A stretch of 64,000 bases of DNA from Deltaproteobacteria bacterium GWB2_55_19 (lineage in GTDB: Bacteria > Desulfobacterota > GWC2-55-46): assembly GCA_001797465.1 (NCBI GenBank), contig MGPQ01000020.1:81032-145031 (forward strand). Reading direction: 5' to 3'. The translations under genes were made by a program, and so were the position numbers. Shown one piece after another: positions 44,165-52,817 of this stretch (position 1 is the first letter of the stretch; the number at the start of each line of letters is the position of its first letter). The notes under the pieces were generated by a model. That model saw only the letters and a list, made by a program, of their open reading frames with translations. It made no database searches and was not told where the DNA came from.

Positions 44165-45247
44165 ATGAGAACCTTGAGCGTCGACCTTGGCGAGAGGTCA
44201 TACCCGATTGTCATCAAGCGGGGGCTCCTTTCAGAGGTCGGGTCCAGGGTAATTGGTCTCGGGTTCAACGGCAGGGTAGCGGTTGTGACTAACCCGACGA
44301 TAGCCAACCTTTACGCCGACAGGGTCATGAAGGGGCTGAAGGGCGCGGGGCTGAACCCGGCGCTCATCACCATCCCTGACGGCGAGGAGTTCAAGTCGCT
44401 TAACGAGGCCGGTAAAGTATACGACGGACTTGTCAGGCACAGGATGGAGCGGTCTTCCGCCATAATAGCGCTCGGCGGCGGGGTCATAGGCGACATGGCG
44501 GGGTTTGTCGCCGCTACTTACCTCCGGGGAGTGCCCTATGTCCAGATCCCGACTACGCTCCTTGCCCAGGTAGACAGCTCAGTCGGCGGAAAGACCGCCG
44601 TGAACCACCCGTCCGGCAAGAACCTCATAGGCGCGTTCTACCAGCCGAAGGCCGTATTTATCGACCCGGACGTCCTGAGGACGCTCCCTGAAAGGGAGCT
44701 AAAGGCCGGGATGGCCGAGGTCGTCAAATACGGCGTCATCTGGGACGAGGGGTTCTTCGGATTTCTTGAGAAGAACTCCGGCGTAATTTATTCGATAGGC
44801 AGGGAAACGACGCACGCCATAGAGCGCTCATGCGAGATAAAGGCGGAGGTCGTCGGAAAGGACGAGACCGAAAGCGGCTTAAGGTCCATTTTGAACCTCG
44901 GCCATACCTTCGGCCACGCCATAGAGGCGGTCTCCGGGTACGGCACATACAGACACGGGGAGGCGGTCTCCATCGGGATGGTCATGGCCGCCGGCTTCTC
45001 GGCGAGGCTCGGGCTCTGCTCGAGCGATGTTGAGGCGAGGCTCAAGGGACTCCTTGCCGTCCTGGGTCTTCCGGTCGACGCGCCTGATATCCCGGCAGAG
45101 GCCCTGATCGAATCCATGCGGCTGGATAAGAAGGTCTCTGGCGATAAGCTCCGCTTCATACTCGTTACAGGCCTCGGGCAGGTGGTCCTGAAGGAGGCCT
45201 TTGAGGCCGATGTGAGGGGGTTTCTTTTGAGTTTCAAAAAGGCCTGA
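44165..45247 (+). CDS. aroB: 3-dehydroquinate synthase
   Basis: NAD- and divalent-metal-dependent enzyme (360 aa) that closes DAHP into 3-dehydroquinate. Seen are PDGEEFKS, ALGGGVIGDMAGFVAATYLRG, TTLLAQVDSSVGGKTAVN, KAGMAEVVKYG, and the metal-ligand region LGHTFGHAIE. The AroB form, together with AroK and AroC, shows a standard shikimate pathway. This matters because the DhnA-type gene at 11.9 kb is therefore unlikely to be an archaeal-type route to dehydroquinate. Confidence 0.97.
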   Translation: MRTLSVDLGERSYPIVIKRGLLSEVGSRVIGLGFNGRVAVVTNPTIANLYADRVMKGLKGAGLNPALITIPDGEEFKSLNEAGKVYDGLVRHRMERSSAIIALGGGVIGDMAGFVAATYLRGVPYVQIPTTLLAQVDSSVGGKTAVNHPSGKNLIGAFYQPKAVFIDPDVLRTLPERELKAGMAEVVKYGVIWDEGFFGFLEKNSGVIYSIGRETTHAIERSCEIKAEVVGKDETESGLRSILNLGHTFGHAIEAVSGYGTYRHGEAVSIGMVMAAGFSARLGLCSSDVEARLKGLLAVLGLPVDAPDIPAEALIESMRLDKKVSGDKLRFILVTGLGQVVLKEAFEADVRGFLLSFKKA

Positions 45248-45302
45248 GCGGCCTCTTATGACTGGCAACTATGCGTAATGCAAGGTGTTTTCAAGTTTAC
45301 CC

Positions 45303-45331
45303 TTGACTTGTACCTTATTCTTTAATAATTT
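45303..45331 (+). promoter_or_regulatory. Candidate sigma-70 promoter
   Basis: TTGACT (45303-45308), 17-base spacer, TAATTT (45326-45331), in a short A/T-rich gap. Predicted start near 45338, 45 bases before the small TPR-like gene. Confidence 0.55.
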
Positions 45332-45382
45332 AGGACATTCCGTTTCCGCAATTGATCCCTTTTAAGCGGGTAAGACTATTCA

Positions 45383-45592
45383 ATGGGCAACATCAAGGCA
45401 GGGGACGACATATTCTTTACCGCGACGATGGCCGAGGTCCTCGAAAAGCAGGGTCATTTCGAGGACGCCCTCATGATATACAAGATACTCGCTGACACGA
45501 CCCCGTGGGACCAGACGCTAAGCTATAAAATAGAGAGGTTGAAGGGGCTCGCCGAGCGCAAGAGAAAGTCCCCGGCAAAGGGCGGCGCGTAG
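45383..45592 (+). CDS. Small TPR-like protein
   Basis: A 69-residue protein, MGNIKAGDDIFFTATMAEVLEKQGHFEDALMIYKILADTTP, resembling one tetratricopeptide hairpin (AEVLEKQGHFEDALMIYKIL at about 17-36) with a Lys-rich tail. No membrane segment or signal. It has its own promoter and lies 70 bases before the roadblock gene. I know no named function; a small adaptor working with the roadblock protein or the larger TPR protein at 50.3 kb is possible but inferred. Confidence 0.75.
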   Translation: MGNIKAGDDIFFTATMAEVLEKQGHFEDALMIYKILADTTPWDQTLSYKIERLKGLAERKRKSPAKGGA

Positions 45593-45662
45593 CGCATGGT
45601 CTTTTGGGCGGAGCGCGCAGACACGCTACGGACGCCGCATAGACCCGTAAAACGGATAACGC

Positions 45663-46025
45663 ATGGCATTTTTTGAAATATTGAAAGAGCTCGTCGACGC
45701 CTCTAAGGGCGGCCTTGCCGCGACCGTCATGGGCATGGACGGCATCGCCGTGGACCAGTACGCGGGCGAGAGCGGATACGACGTCGAGACCGTAGGCGTC
45801 GAGTACGGCAAGGTCATAGAGGAGATAAGGAACGCGTCCCGGCTCCTTAACCTCGGAGAGGTCGAGGAGGTAATGGTTGCGTCTGCCGTTAACGACCTCC
45901 TCCTGAGGCTCGTCAACAACGATTATTACATAGCGTTCGTCGTTCCCCCTGAAGCGAACATCGGGCGCGCCAGATATCTCCTTAAAAGGGCCGCGGTAAA
46001 GACTTCGAAGGAGCTTGAGCGATAG
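45663..46025 (+). CDS. Roadblock/LC7-domain protein
   Basis: A 120-residue roadblock/LC7 fold: FFEILKELVDASKGGLAATVMGMDGIAV is the first helix and strands, and NDYYIAFVVPPEANIGRARYLLKRA the last strand and helix. In MglB and related proteins such domains dimerise and act as GAP or scaffold for small Ras-like GTPases, often in polarity or motility. No MglA-type GTPase is encoded in the window. ATG at 45663; 70-base gap upstream with nothing notable. Confidence 0.85.
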   Translation: MAFFEILKELVDASKGGLAATVMGMDGIAVDQYAGESGYDVETVGVEYGKVIEEIRNASRLLNLGEVEEVMVASAVNDLLLRLVNNDYYIAFVVPPEANIGRARYLLKRAAVKTSKELER

Positions 46026-46102
46026 GACCGTCTCCTCTGATATCCGGTCTCTCAGGGGGACGCGGACCTGCGGGGAGGCGAATTCAGGGCCTCTGCGGCC
46101 TC

Positions 46103-47131
46103 TTGAAGGGATCCGTAGACGCGTTCCTCGTAACCGACATAAAGAACATCCGTTACCTCTCGGGGTTCACGGGCTCTACGGCATACGCGATAGTCACAAG
46201 GGACGTTGCCTGGCTCGTGACGGATTCGAGGTACATGACCCAGGCGAGGGCCGAGGCGAAGGGCTTTAAGGTCAGGCTCTTTAGAAAGGCGATAGAGACG
46301 CTAAAGGAGCTCCTGGTCGAGCTTAAGGTAGCTACCCTCGCTTTCGAGTCCAACAGCATCGCGTACGCCTTCCTCCTCCGGCTCCGTAAGGCCTTTAAGG
46401 GCGTAAAGTTAAAGCCCGCGCCGAACGCCATACAAAAGCTCCGCGCCGTAAAGGACGCGGATGAGGTCGCTCTCATAAGGGCGTCCGCCGCTTTGCTTGA
46501 CGCGGGCTACAAAAAGGCCGAGTCGATTTTAAGACCGGGCGTCGTCGAGAGGGACGCGGCGCTCGAAATTGAGTTCGCGTTCAGGTCGATGGGGGCCGAG
46601 GGGCTGGCCTTTGATACCATTATCGCCTCCGGCGAGCGGGCGGCCCTGCCGCACGGCAAGGCGGACTTTAAAAAGATTAAAAAGGGAGACCTCGTCGTCG
46701 TCGATATGGGGGTCTTGAAAGACGGCTACAACTCGGACGAGACCCGCACTTACTGCATAGGCAGGGCGACGAGCGAGCAGAGGAAGGTCTACGAGGTCGT
46801 AAAGGCGGCGCAGGAGAAGGCTCTGGACGCCCTTAAGCCCGGCGTCAGCGCCTCGGCAGTCGACTTCGTTGCCCGGCAATATATTGAGAAGGCCGGCTAC
46901 GGCAGATACTTCGGCCACGGCACCGGCCACGGCGTCGGGCTCGACATCCACGAGTCGCCGGGCATCGGGCCGCTCTCAAAGGACGTGCTGAGGGAAGGCA
47001 TGGTCGTCACCGTGGAGCCGGGTATATACATACCCGGCTGGGGCGGCGTAAGGATAGAGGACATGGCCCTTGTCGTAAAGGGCGGATACGAGCTTATCAC
47101 CGCCACAAGCAAGGATTTCCGCTGTCTGTAG
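46103..47131 (+). CDS. Xaa-Pro peptidase (aminopeptidase P family)
   Basis: M24-family metallopeptidase (342 aa) of the PepP/PepQ group, cutting N-terminal or dipeptide Xaa-Pro bonds. A creatinase-like N-terminal domain (1-115; FLVTDIKNIRYLSGFTGS) is followed by the pita-bread domain. Metal ligands lie in VVDMGVLKDGYNSDETRT (two Asp), FGHGTGHGVGLDIHE, VEPGIYIPGWGGVRIED. The only standard start nearby is TTG 46103, but codons just upstream in the same frame (RIQGLCGLL) look like the missing first helix. Thus an upstream CTG/ATT start is possible. The stop codon abuts the 90-bp repeat array. Confidence 0.9.
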   Translation: MKGSVDAFLVTDIKNIRYLSGFTGSTAYAIVTRDVAWLVTDSRYMTQARAEAKGFKVRLFRKAIETLKELLVELKVATLAFESNSIAYAFLLRLRKAFKGVKLKPAPNAIQKLRAVKDADEVALIRASAALLDAGYKKAESILRPGVVERDAALEIEFAFRSMGAEGLAFDTIIASGERAALPHGKADFKKIKKGDLVVVDMGVLKDGYNSDETRTYCIGRATSEQRKVYEVVKAAQEKALDALKPGVSASAVDFVARQYIEKAGYGRYFGHGTGHGVGLDIHESPGIGPLSKDVLREGMVVTVEPGIYIPGWGGVRIEDMALVVKGGYELITATSKDFRCL

Positions 47132-47400
47132 TCCTCGCCGGACGGGCAAAGTTCATATCAGACGACAGCGTGGTGTTGAAATTATAATCGTCTCTGGATA
47201 CTCTGGCCCTGCGCCGAGCAGTCCTCGCCGGACGGGCAAAGTTCATATCAAACGACAGCGTGGTGTTGAAATTATAATCGTCTCTGGATACTCTGGCCCT
47301 GCGCCGAGCAGTCCTCGCCGGACGGGCAAAGTTCATATCAAACGGCTGGCGATTCAATACGCATCAGAGGCCCCGGCTGAAGCAGGCCCTGCGCCGAGCA
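47131..47400 (-). repeat. Three-unit 90-bp tandem repeat array
   Basis: Units begin with GTCCTCGCCGGACGGGCAAA at 47131, 47221 and 47311, each exactly 90 bases. Units 1 and 2 differ at about one position. Unit 3 keeps the first ~34 and last ~17 bases but has a wholly different middle. Read on the minus strand, each unit contains the core TTTGCCCGTCCGGCGAGGAC and TGCTCGGCGCAGGGCC, related to the 84-bp repeats before secA. The array fills almost the whole gap between the peptidase stop and the accB ribosome binding site. A minus-strand open frame through it is an artefact of the 90-base period. Confidence 0.93.
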
Positions 47401-47416
47401 GCTGATAGGAGGATAG

Positions 47417-47872
47417 ATGGATATAAAGGACATAAAGGCGATTTACAAATTTTTGAAAGAAACCGACATAACCGAGTTTGAGCTCGAGGGCGCGGACGGG
47501 AAGGTGCGCATAAAGAGGGGGAGCGTCGCACCGGCAAGGGAGATAGTCGAGGGTGAGGCGCACCCTCAGGTTGGGGCGCCCAAAGGCGACAGGCAAGAGG
47601 CCGCGCCGGAGAAGGCCAGGTCCGAGAACGTGAAGATAGTGACTTCCCCCATGGTCGGCACCTTTTACAGGTCGCCTTCACCCGAGGCCCCGTCGTTTGT
47701 AGAGCTCGGGTCGATTGTAAAGAGCGCGCAGACGATGTGCATAATAGAGGCGATGAAGCTCATGAACGAGGTCGAGAGCGAATTTAACGGAAAGGTCGTC
47801 TCGATCCTCGTTGAGAACGGACAGCCCGTCGAGTACGGAGAGCCGCTCTTCCATATCGAGGTCTCGAAGTAG
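47417..47872 (+). CDS. accB: Biotin carboxyl carrier protein
   Basis: BCCP subunit of acetyl-CoA carboxylase (151 aa). The N-terminal helical segment (1-35) is followed by a Pro/Ala/Lys linker and the C-terminal biotinyl domain (about 74-151). The biotin acceptor Lys114 is in [10 protein letters not shown], and the thumb residues [16 protein letters not shown] are present. AGGAGG lies seven bases before the ATG, right after the repeat array. Partner accC follows after 79 bases. Confidence 0.97.
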   Translation: MDIKDIKAIYKFLKETDITEFELEGADGKVRIKRGSVAPAREIVEGEAHPQVGAPKGDRQEAAPEKARSENVKIVTSPMVGTFYRSPSPEAPSFVELGSIVKSAQTMCIIEAMKLMNEVESEFNGKVVSILVENGQPVEYGEPLFHIEVSK

Positions 47873-47951
47873 AAAGCCATAATCATACTAACAGCCGCAG
47901 AGGTCTGAGTGTATCAGGCCTTTTTCAACGAAGTGCCCAAAGGTATATTGA

Positions 47952-49286
47952 ATGTTCAATAAGATACTGATCGCCAACAGGGGCGAGATAGCCATAAGGA
48001 TAATAAGGGCCTGCAAGGAGATGGGCATAAGGACGCTCGCCGTCTACTCGGAGGCGGACAGGGACGCCCTCCATACCAGGTTCGCCGACGGGGCGATATG
48101 CATAGGCCCGGCCAAGAGCGCTGACAGCTATCTTAACATAACATCGCTCATAAGCTCGATGGAGGTCGCAGACGCCGAGGCGGTCCACCCTGGATACGGT
48201 TTTTTAGCCGAGAACGCGGGGTTCGCCGAGGTCTGCGAGAAGTGCGGGATAAAGTTCATAGGCCCGACTTCCGCGACGATGCGCCTCATGGGGAACAAGG
48301 TCCAGGCGAAGAGGAAGGCCGAGGAGCTTAACGTCCCGGTCCTGCCGTGGTCCAACCGCGCGATTACCGACGAGAAAGACGCGGTGGAGGTCTCGAAGAA
48401 AATAGGTTTTCCGGTCCTCATAAAGGCCGCGAGCGGCGGCGGCGGCAGGGGCATGAAGCTCGTCCATACGCAGGCGGCCCTCGGGAGCGCGTTCAATACG
48501 GCGAAGTCCGAGGCGATAGCCGCTTTCGGCGACGGCGAGGTATTCATGGAGAAGTTCTGCGAGCTCCCGCGCCACATAGAGATACAGGTCGTGGCCGACG
48601 AACACGGAAACGTCATACATCTGGGTGAAAGGGAGTGCTCCATACAGAGGAGGCACCAGAAGATACTTGAAGAGTCCCCGTCCCCGCAGGTCGACGCGAA
48701 GCTCCGCCACAAGATGGGGGAAGCGGCGGTAAAACTCGCAAAGGGAATCGGTTACACTAACGTCGGGACCGTCGAGTTCCTGCTCGACAAGAACAAGAAC
48801 TTCTACTTCATGGAGATGAACACGAGGATACAGGTCGAGCACCCGGTAACGGAGCTCGTAACCGGCATCGACCTTGTAAAGGAGCAGATAAACATCGCCA
48901 TGGGGCAAAAACTCGCGTTCAAGCAGAAGAACATCGAGATGAAGGGGCACTCAATAGAGTGCAGGATAAACGCCGAGGACCCGAAAACGTTCCTGCCGTC
49001 CCCCGGAAAGATAACGGAGCTCATAATACCAGGTGGCCCAGGGGTCAGGATCGATTCGGGCATATACTGCGGATACAACGTCCCACCGTTCTACGACAAC
49101 CTCCTTGCCAAGCTCGTAGTCCACGCCGGGACGAGGGCGGACGCTATCGCGCGGATGACCCGGGCGCTCGAAGAGTTCCACGTCGGCGGAATAAAGACGA
49201 ACATCCCCCTTCATTTGAAGATAATGAAGGACCATGACTTCATAGCAGGGAAGACCGATATTGACTTTTTGAGCAGGTTTACATAA
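47952..49286 (+). CDS. accC: Biotin carboxylase
   Basis: ATP-grasp biotin carboxylase (444 aa), the first half-reaction of fatty-acid precursor synthesis. [23 protein letters not shown] opens the protein, [12 protein letters not shown] is the ATP loop, and [16 protein letters not shown] and [14 protein letters not shown] hold the metal and bicarbonate residues. ATG at 47952. A strong terminator follows, so accB-accC end this transcript. Confidence 0.97.
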   Translation: MFNKILIANRGEIAIRIIRACKEMGIRTLAVYSEADRDALHTRFADGAICIGPAKSADSYLNITSLISSMEVADAEAVHPGYGFLAENAGFAEVCEKCGIKFIGPTSATMRLMGNKVQAKRKAEELNVPVLPWSNRAITDEKDAVEVSKKIGFPVLIKAASGGGGRGMKLVHTQAALGSAFNTAKSEAIAAFGDGEVFMEKFCELPRHIEIQVVADEHGNVIHLGERECSIQRRHQKILEESPSPQVDAKLRHKMGEAAVKLAKGIGYTNVGTVEFLLDKNKNFYFMEMNTRIQVEHPVTELVTGIDLVKEQINIAMGQKLAFKQKNIEMKGHSIECRINAEDPKTFLPSPGKITELIIPGGPGVRIDSGIYCGYNVPPFYDNLLAKLVVHAGTRADAIARMTRALEEFHVGGIKTNIPLHLKIMKDHDFIAGKTDIDFLSRFT

Positions 49287-49307
49287 AAGAGGCGCTTGCC
49301 TTCGACT

Positions 49308-49338
49308 AATGCCGGGGCATCGAGCCCCGGCATTTTTT
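49308..49338 (+). terminator. Intrinsic terminator after accC
   Basis: AATGCCGGGGC (49308-49318) pairs with GCCCCGGCATT (49324-49334) around a five-base loop, followed by a T run to 49338. Confidence 0.93.
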
Positions 49339-49403
49339 ATTTCAGCCATATTGGCGGTAGACAGGGCTCGATGAAAGGCCTCGGGTTTTCGTCCCTCTTT
49401 TAC

Positions 49404-49432
49404 TGGCAAAGCCTCATTTTTTAGAGTAAAAT
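49404..49432 (+). promoter_or_regulatory. Weak candidate promoter
   Basis: TAAAAT at 49427-49432 is a fair -10. The -35 position 17 bases upstream, TGGCAA (49404-49409), is poor. Its place between a terminator and the lipoyl transferase gene makes a promoter here necessary. Confidence 0.35.
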
Positions 49433-49465
49433 ACTACATCCGTTAATAACGGCGCAAGGGGCTGT

Positions 49466-50281
49466 TTGGGGAGTTACTTAAAGATGCAGACGTGGAGGCT
49501 CATAATCGACCAGGACGGGCCGGGCGACGAGAACATGGCGAGGGACGAGTCCCTCCTCCGGGCCGCGGATTTGAGGACAAAGGTCCCGACGCTACGCCTC
49601 TACGGCTGGAGATCCCCGGCCATCTCGGTCGGATACATACAGAACCCGTCGAAGGTCCTCCCCTTCGGGCTCCCGGTCGTAAGGAGGATAACCGGCGGCA
49701 GGGCCGTGATCCACGATATGGAGCTGACGTACTCGATAACCGCGCCGACGGGCAGAGAGCCCTTTGCGGAGGGCATAAACGGCGCGTATTCGGCGATAAG
49801 CGTGTGCATCATAAACGCCCTTAAGGACATAGGCGTTGACGCGGCGTTCTCAAGGGGGCACCGTTCCGGAAAAGGGGCGGAAAAGGACGCCTGCTTCCAT
49901 TCGCCTTCGAGGTACGAGGTCCTCGTCAACGGCAAAAAGCTCGTAGGGTCCTCCCAGAGGAGGCTCAAAAACGCCTTCCTCCAGCACGGCTCGATAATAT
50001 TCGGGGTGAACCGGGCGTTGCACGAACGCATATTCGGCGAAGGGATCGTGGAGCGGATGTCCTGGATAGGCGCACACTCGGGTGTCGCGAGAGAGGCGTT
50101 TCGGGATATACTTGTCAAGAGGTTCGCCGAGGGGTTCATGGCGGACTTCAAAGAGGCCGCGCTTGACGACGACGAGGAAAACCTAAAGGATGAGCTCCTA
50201 AAGGCGAAATACTTAACTGAGGAATGGAACCACAACTGCGTGAGAAGGTACAAAGACCCGCTCGCGCTGAAAGAACGTTAG
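49466..50281 (+). CDS. Lipoyl/octanoyl transferase, LplA/LipM family
   Basis: Biotin/lipoate protein ligase-fold enzyme (271 aa). RITGGRAVIHD at 74-84 is the substrate-binding RRxxGGxxVxHD signature. The GSSQRRLKNAFLQHGSI segment (161-177) has Lys168, which contacts the lipoyl/octanoyl chain. Cys143 in ACFHSPSRYEV fits the acyl-thioester Cys of LipM-type octanoyltransferases, so transfer of octanoate to lipoyl domains is as likely as lipoate ligation. TTG at 49466 has AAGGGG upstream; ATG at 49484 is the alternative. The TPR gene follows after 16 bases. Confidence 0.87.
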   Translation: MGSYLKMQTWRLIIDQDGPGDENMARDESLLRAADLRTKVPTLRLYGWRSPAISVGYIQNPSKVLPFGLPVVRRITGGRAVIHDMELTYSITAPTGREPFAEGINGAYSAISVCIINALKDIGVDAAFSRGHRSGKGAEKDACFHSPSRYEVLVNGKKLVGSSQRRLKNAFLQHGSIIFGVNRALHERIFGEGIVERMSWIGAHSGVAREAFRDILVKRFAEGFMADFKEAALDDDEENLKDELLKAKYLTEEWNHNCVRRYKDPLALKER

Positions 50282-50297
50282 ATATTAAAGGATAATA

Positions 50298-52817
50298 ATG
50301 GCCCTAAAGGACAATATACTCGACCGCGCGCAGAAGTTCATGCAAAAGGGCGCGTACGACAAGGCCCTCATAGAGTACAGGGCCGCCTCCGACGTCGACC
50401 CGAGGGACATCTCCATCAGGCTACGCATAGGTGACCTCTACGTCAAGATGAACAAGAAGACTGAGGCGATAAAGGAGTACACGGAGGTCGCCAAGGCGAA
50501 CAGCCAGAGGGGGTTTTATCTCAAGGCCATCGCCGTATACAAGCAGGTGCTTAAGCTTGATGAATCCATCCTGGAAGTCCACTACAAGCTCGCCGAGCTT
50601 TACACCAAGCAGAGGTTGATCGCCGACGCCATCGGCTCCTATTCGACGATAGTCAACTCCTTTGAGAGGAAGGGGAAGACGAGCGAGGTGATGGAGCTTT
50701 TGAAGAAGATGTCCGAGATCGACCCCGAGAACATCGGCGTCAGGCTGAAACTCGCCGACTTATATCAGAAGCTATCGTTCGAAAAGGACGCGCTCGCCGA
50801 ATACTCCGTAATATTCTCGAAGCTCGTCGCCCAGAGGCAGTTCGACAAGGCCGAGCGGATATACTTGAACATATACAGCTCAAAACCGAGGGAGCCCGAG
50901 GTCTTGAGCGGCCTCTCGGACCTTTACAGGAAGAAGGGCGACGACCAGCAGTATTTAAGGTTCGCGAAGAACCTCTTCTACCATTACCGGGATTCCGATT
51001 ACACAGACGCCGCCAAGGGTGTCGCGGCCTCGATTCTCGAGGTCAGGCCTGACGAGGGAGAGTGCCTCCGGTTCCTTAAATCCCTTTCAAAACCCGAGCC
51101 GATCAAAGTCGAGCATAAGGAAGCCCCGGAACTCAAGCCGGTCCCGGAGGAGCCTCTTATAGAATTTCCCGCAGGCGCGGCAGAGCCTGCGCCTCCAGAG
51201 CCCGTCCCCGAGGAAAAGGAAGCGGCGCCCGGTAAGGAGGAAAAGCCGCTCATCTCGTGGCCAGAAGAAGAGATTGAGATATCCTTAGAGGGCTTCGAGG
51301 CCGAAAGCGACGTGGAAACGCGCGGGACAGCGGCTGAACCAGAGGCAAAGGCGGCCCCTCCGATAGATGAAGATCTCGGCGAGATAGAGATAGAAATAGA
51401 GGCCGAGCCTGATGCCGCGAAAGAGGCGCAAGTGGCTATCGAGTCGCTTGAGGCCCTTTCGGCCGAGCAGAGAGCCGATGAAGAGACGGTCTCCGGGGCC
51501 CGCGAAGAGGAAAAGGCCGAAGCCCCCCCGCTTGTTGAGTTCAGGGAGGAGACAGTATCCCAAAAGGCCGAAGAGCCGGCGATGGAATTCAAGGAGGCCG
51601 CTCCGGCCGCGCCTTTCGCGCAAGCCGCGCCGCCTTTTGATGAAGAGCCGGCGATCGAATTCAGGGAGAGCCTTCCGGAGGCGGAGGGGCCGGTTGCGGG
51701 GGTGGAAGGGGCCGTTCAAGAAGCAGGGCCTGAGGATAAGGCGGAAGAGCCGCTGATGGAGATACGCGAGGAAGAGTTTGGCGTCGTCGAGCCCTCCATG
51801 GAAAATGCGTTGCCGGAGATAGCGACGCCTCTTGATGCCGATGTGCGCTCAGGGGAGGCCGTTGGTCCTGAGATTGTTGTTGAAGAGGAGATGGCGGCTG
51901 TCGAGGCGACAGCCGGGCCCATGCCGACAGAGGCTGAACCGGCGGCCGCCCTGTCAGAGCCGGTCGAGGCTCCGTGGTCAGCGCCTGTTGAAGCGGCTGT
52001 CCAGGAGGCGGAAGCCGTGGGGGAGCCTTTAGAGGCAGTCGAGGAGGTCGTTGAGGAGCCCGAGGCCGCGTACGACGAGGGGGATGAAGACCTCTCGGAC
52101 GCCATCTCCGAGCTGATGGAAAAGATTGACGGCGCGGGTGCGGAGTCCGCGCCAACGGCCAAGATTGAGGTCGACGAAAAAATAGAGGCTGAGGAGAAGA
52201 TATTCCCCGAAGTGAGGTTTGCCGATACAGGAGAGAAGATAACCGAGGAGTCGGCGCATGAAGGCAAGGGAGGTTACGTCGACCTCTCCGCCGAGCTCGG
52301 CATGGAGGAGGCGCTCGAAGACCTCGCGGGCTCGTGGGGCGGAGGCGGGGCCGAGGCTAAGGAGACCTTCGACGAGTTCAAGAAGGGTATAGGCAAGCAA
52401 CTGAGCCGTGAGGATTCCGAGACGCACTACAACCTCGGGATCGCGTACATGGAGATGGAGCTCTACAACGAGGCCGCCAAGGAGTTTAAGATAGCCCTTA
52501 AGGACCCGAGGCTCGAGTTCGACTGCTACATAAGGCTCGGCCTCTGCTCGATGGCGGACGCGAACCCCGACGAGGCGATAATCTATTACCTCAAGGGGTT
52601 GAAAATTGAGGGCAAGACCGACGACGAGCGGAAGGGGATGATGTACGAGCTCGCGCTCGCCTACGAGGCGGCTGGCGACGGCGAGGAGGCGACACACCTC
52701 TTCAGGTCCGTTTACGACATGGACCCAGGCTTCAGGGAGGTATCCGAGAAGGCCGCCGGCGCCCTCGCGCCTTTTGTCCCGCTCGACGACGGGTTGATTG
52801 AGGTGGAGCTCCTCTGA
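50298..52817 (+). CDS. Large TPR protein with acidic repeat linker
   Basis: An 839-residue cytoplasmic protein. TPR repeats fill about residues 1-250 (AQKFMQKGAYDKALIEYRAA, GDLYVKMNKKTEAIKEYTEV and others) and again about 700-815 (NLGIAYMEMELYNEAAKEFKIAL). The middle (about 265-690) is a disordered Glu/Ala/Pro-rich linker with degenerate EEPxxEFRE-type motifs at about 285, 410, 425, 449 and 484. It overlaps the next gene by one base. Such proteins are common in deltaproteobacteria but have no agreed function; a scaffold for a membrane or motility complex is an inference. Confidence 0.88.
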   Translation: MALKDNILDRAQKFMQKGAYDKALIEYRAASDVDPRDISIRLRIGDLYVKMNKKTEAIKEYTEVAKANSQRGFYLKAIAVYKQVLKLDESILEVHYKLAELYTKQRLIADAIGSYSTIVNSFERKGKTSEVMELLKKMSEIDPENIGVRLKLADLYQKLSFEKDALAEYSVIFSKLVAQRQFDKAERIYLNIYSSKPREPEVLSGLSDLYRKKGDDQQYLRFAKNLFYHYRDSDYTDAAKGVAASILEVRPDEGECLRFLKSLSKPEPIKVEHKEAPELKPVPEEPLIEFPAGAAEPAPPEPVPEEKEAAPGKEEKPLISWPEEEIEISLEGFEAESDVETRGTAAEPEAKAAPPIDEDLGEIEIEIEAEPDAAKEAQVAIESLEALSAEQRADEETVSGAREEEKAEAPPLVEFREETVSQKAEEPAMEFKEAAPAAPFAQAAPPFDEEPAIEFRESLPEAEGPVAGVEGAVQEAGPEDKAEEPLMEIREEEFGVVEPSMENALPEIATPLDADVRSGEAVGPEIVVEEEMAAVEATAGPMPTEAEPAAALSEPVEAPWSAPVEAAVQEAEAVGEPLEAVEEVVEEPEAAYDEGDEDLSDAISELMEKIDGAGAESAPTAKIEVDEKIEAEEKIFPEVRFADTGEKITEESAHEGKGGYVDLSAELGMEEALEDLAGSWGGGGAEAKETFDEFKKGIGKQLSREDSETHYNLGIAYMEMELYNEAAKEFKIALKDPRLEFDCYIRLGLCSMADANPDEAIIYYLKGLKIEGKTDDERKGMMYELALAYEAAGDGEEATHLFRSVYDMDPGFREVSEKAAGALAPFVPLDDGLIEVELL

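Noticed and set aside
47097..47357. 86-codon minus-strand frame with repeated peptide through the 90-bp array
   Set aside because: Period of 90 bases keeps it open; it starts inside the repeat and runs into the peptidase gene, with no start signals.
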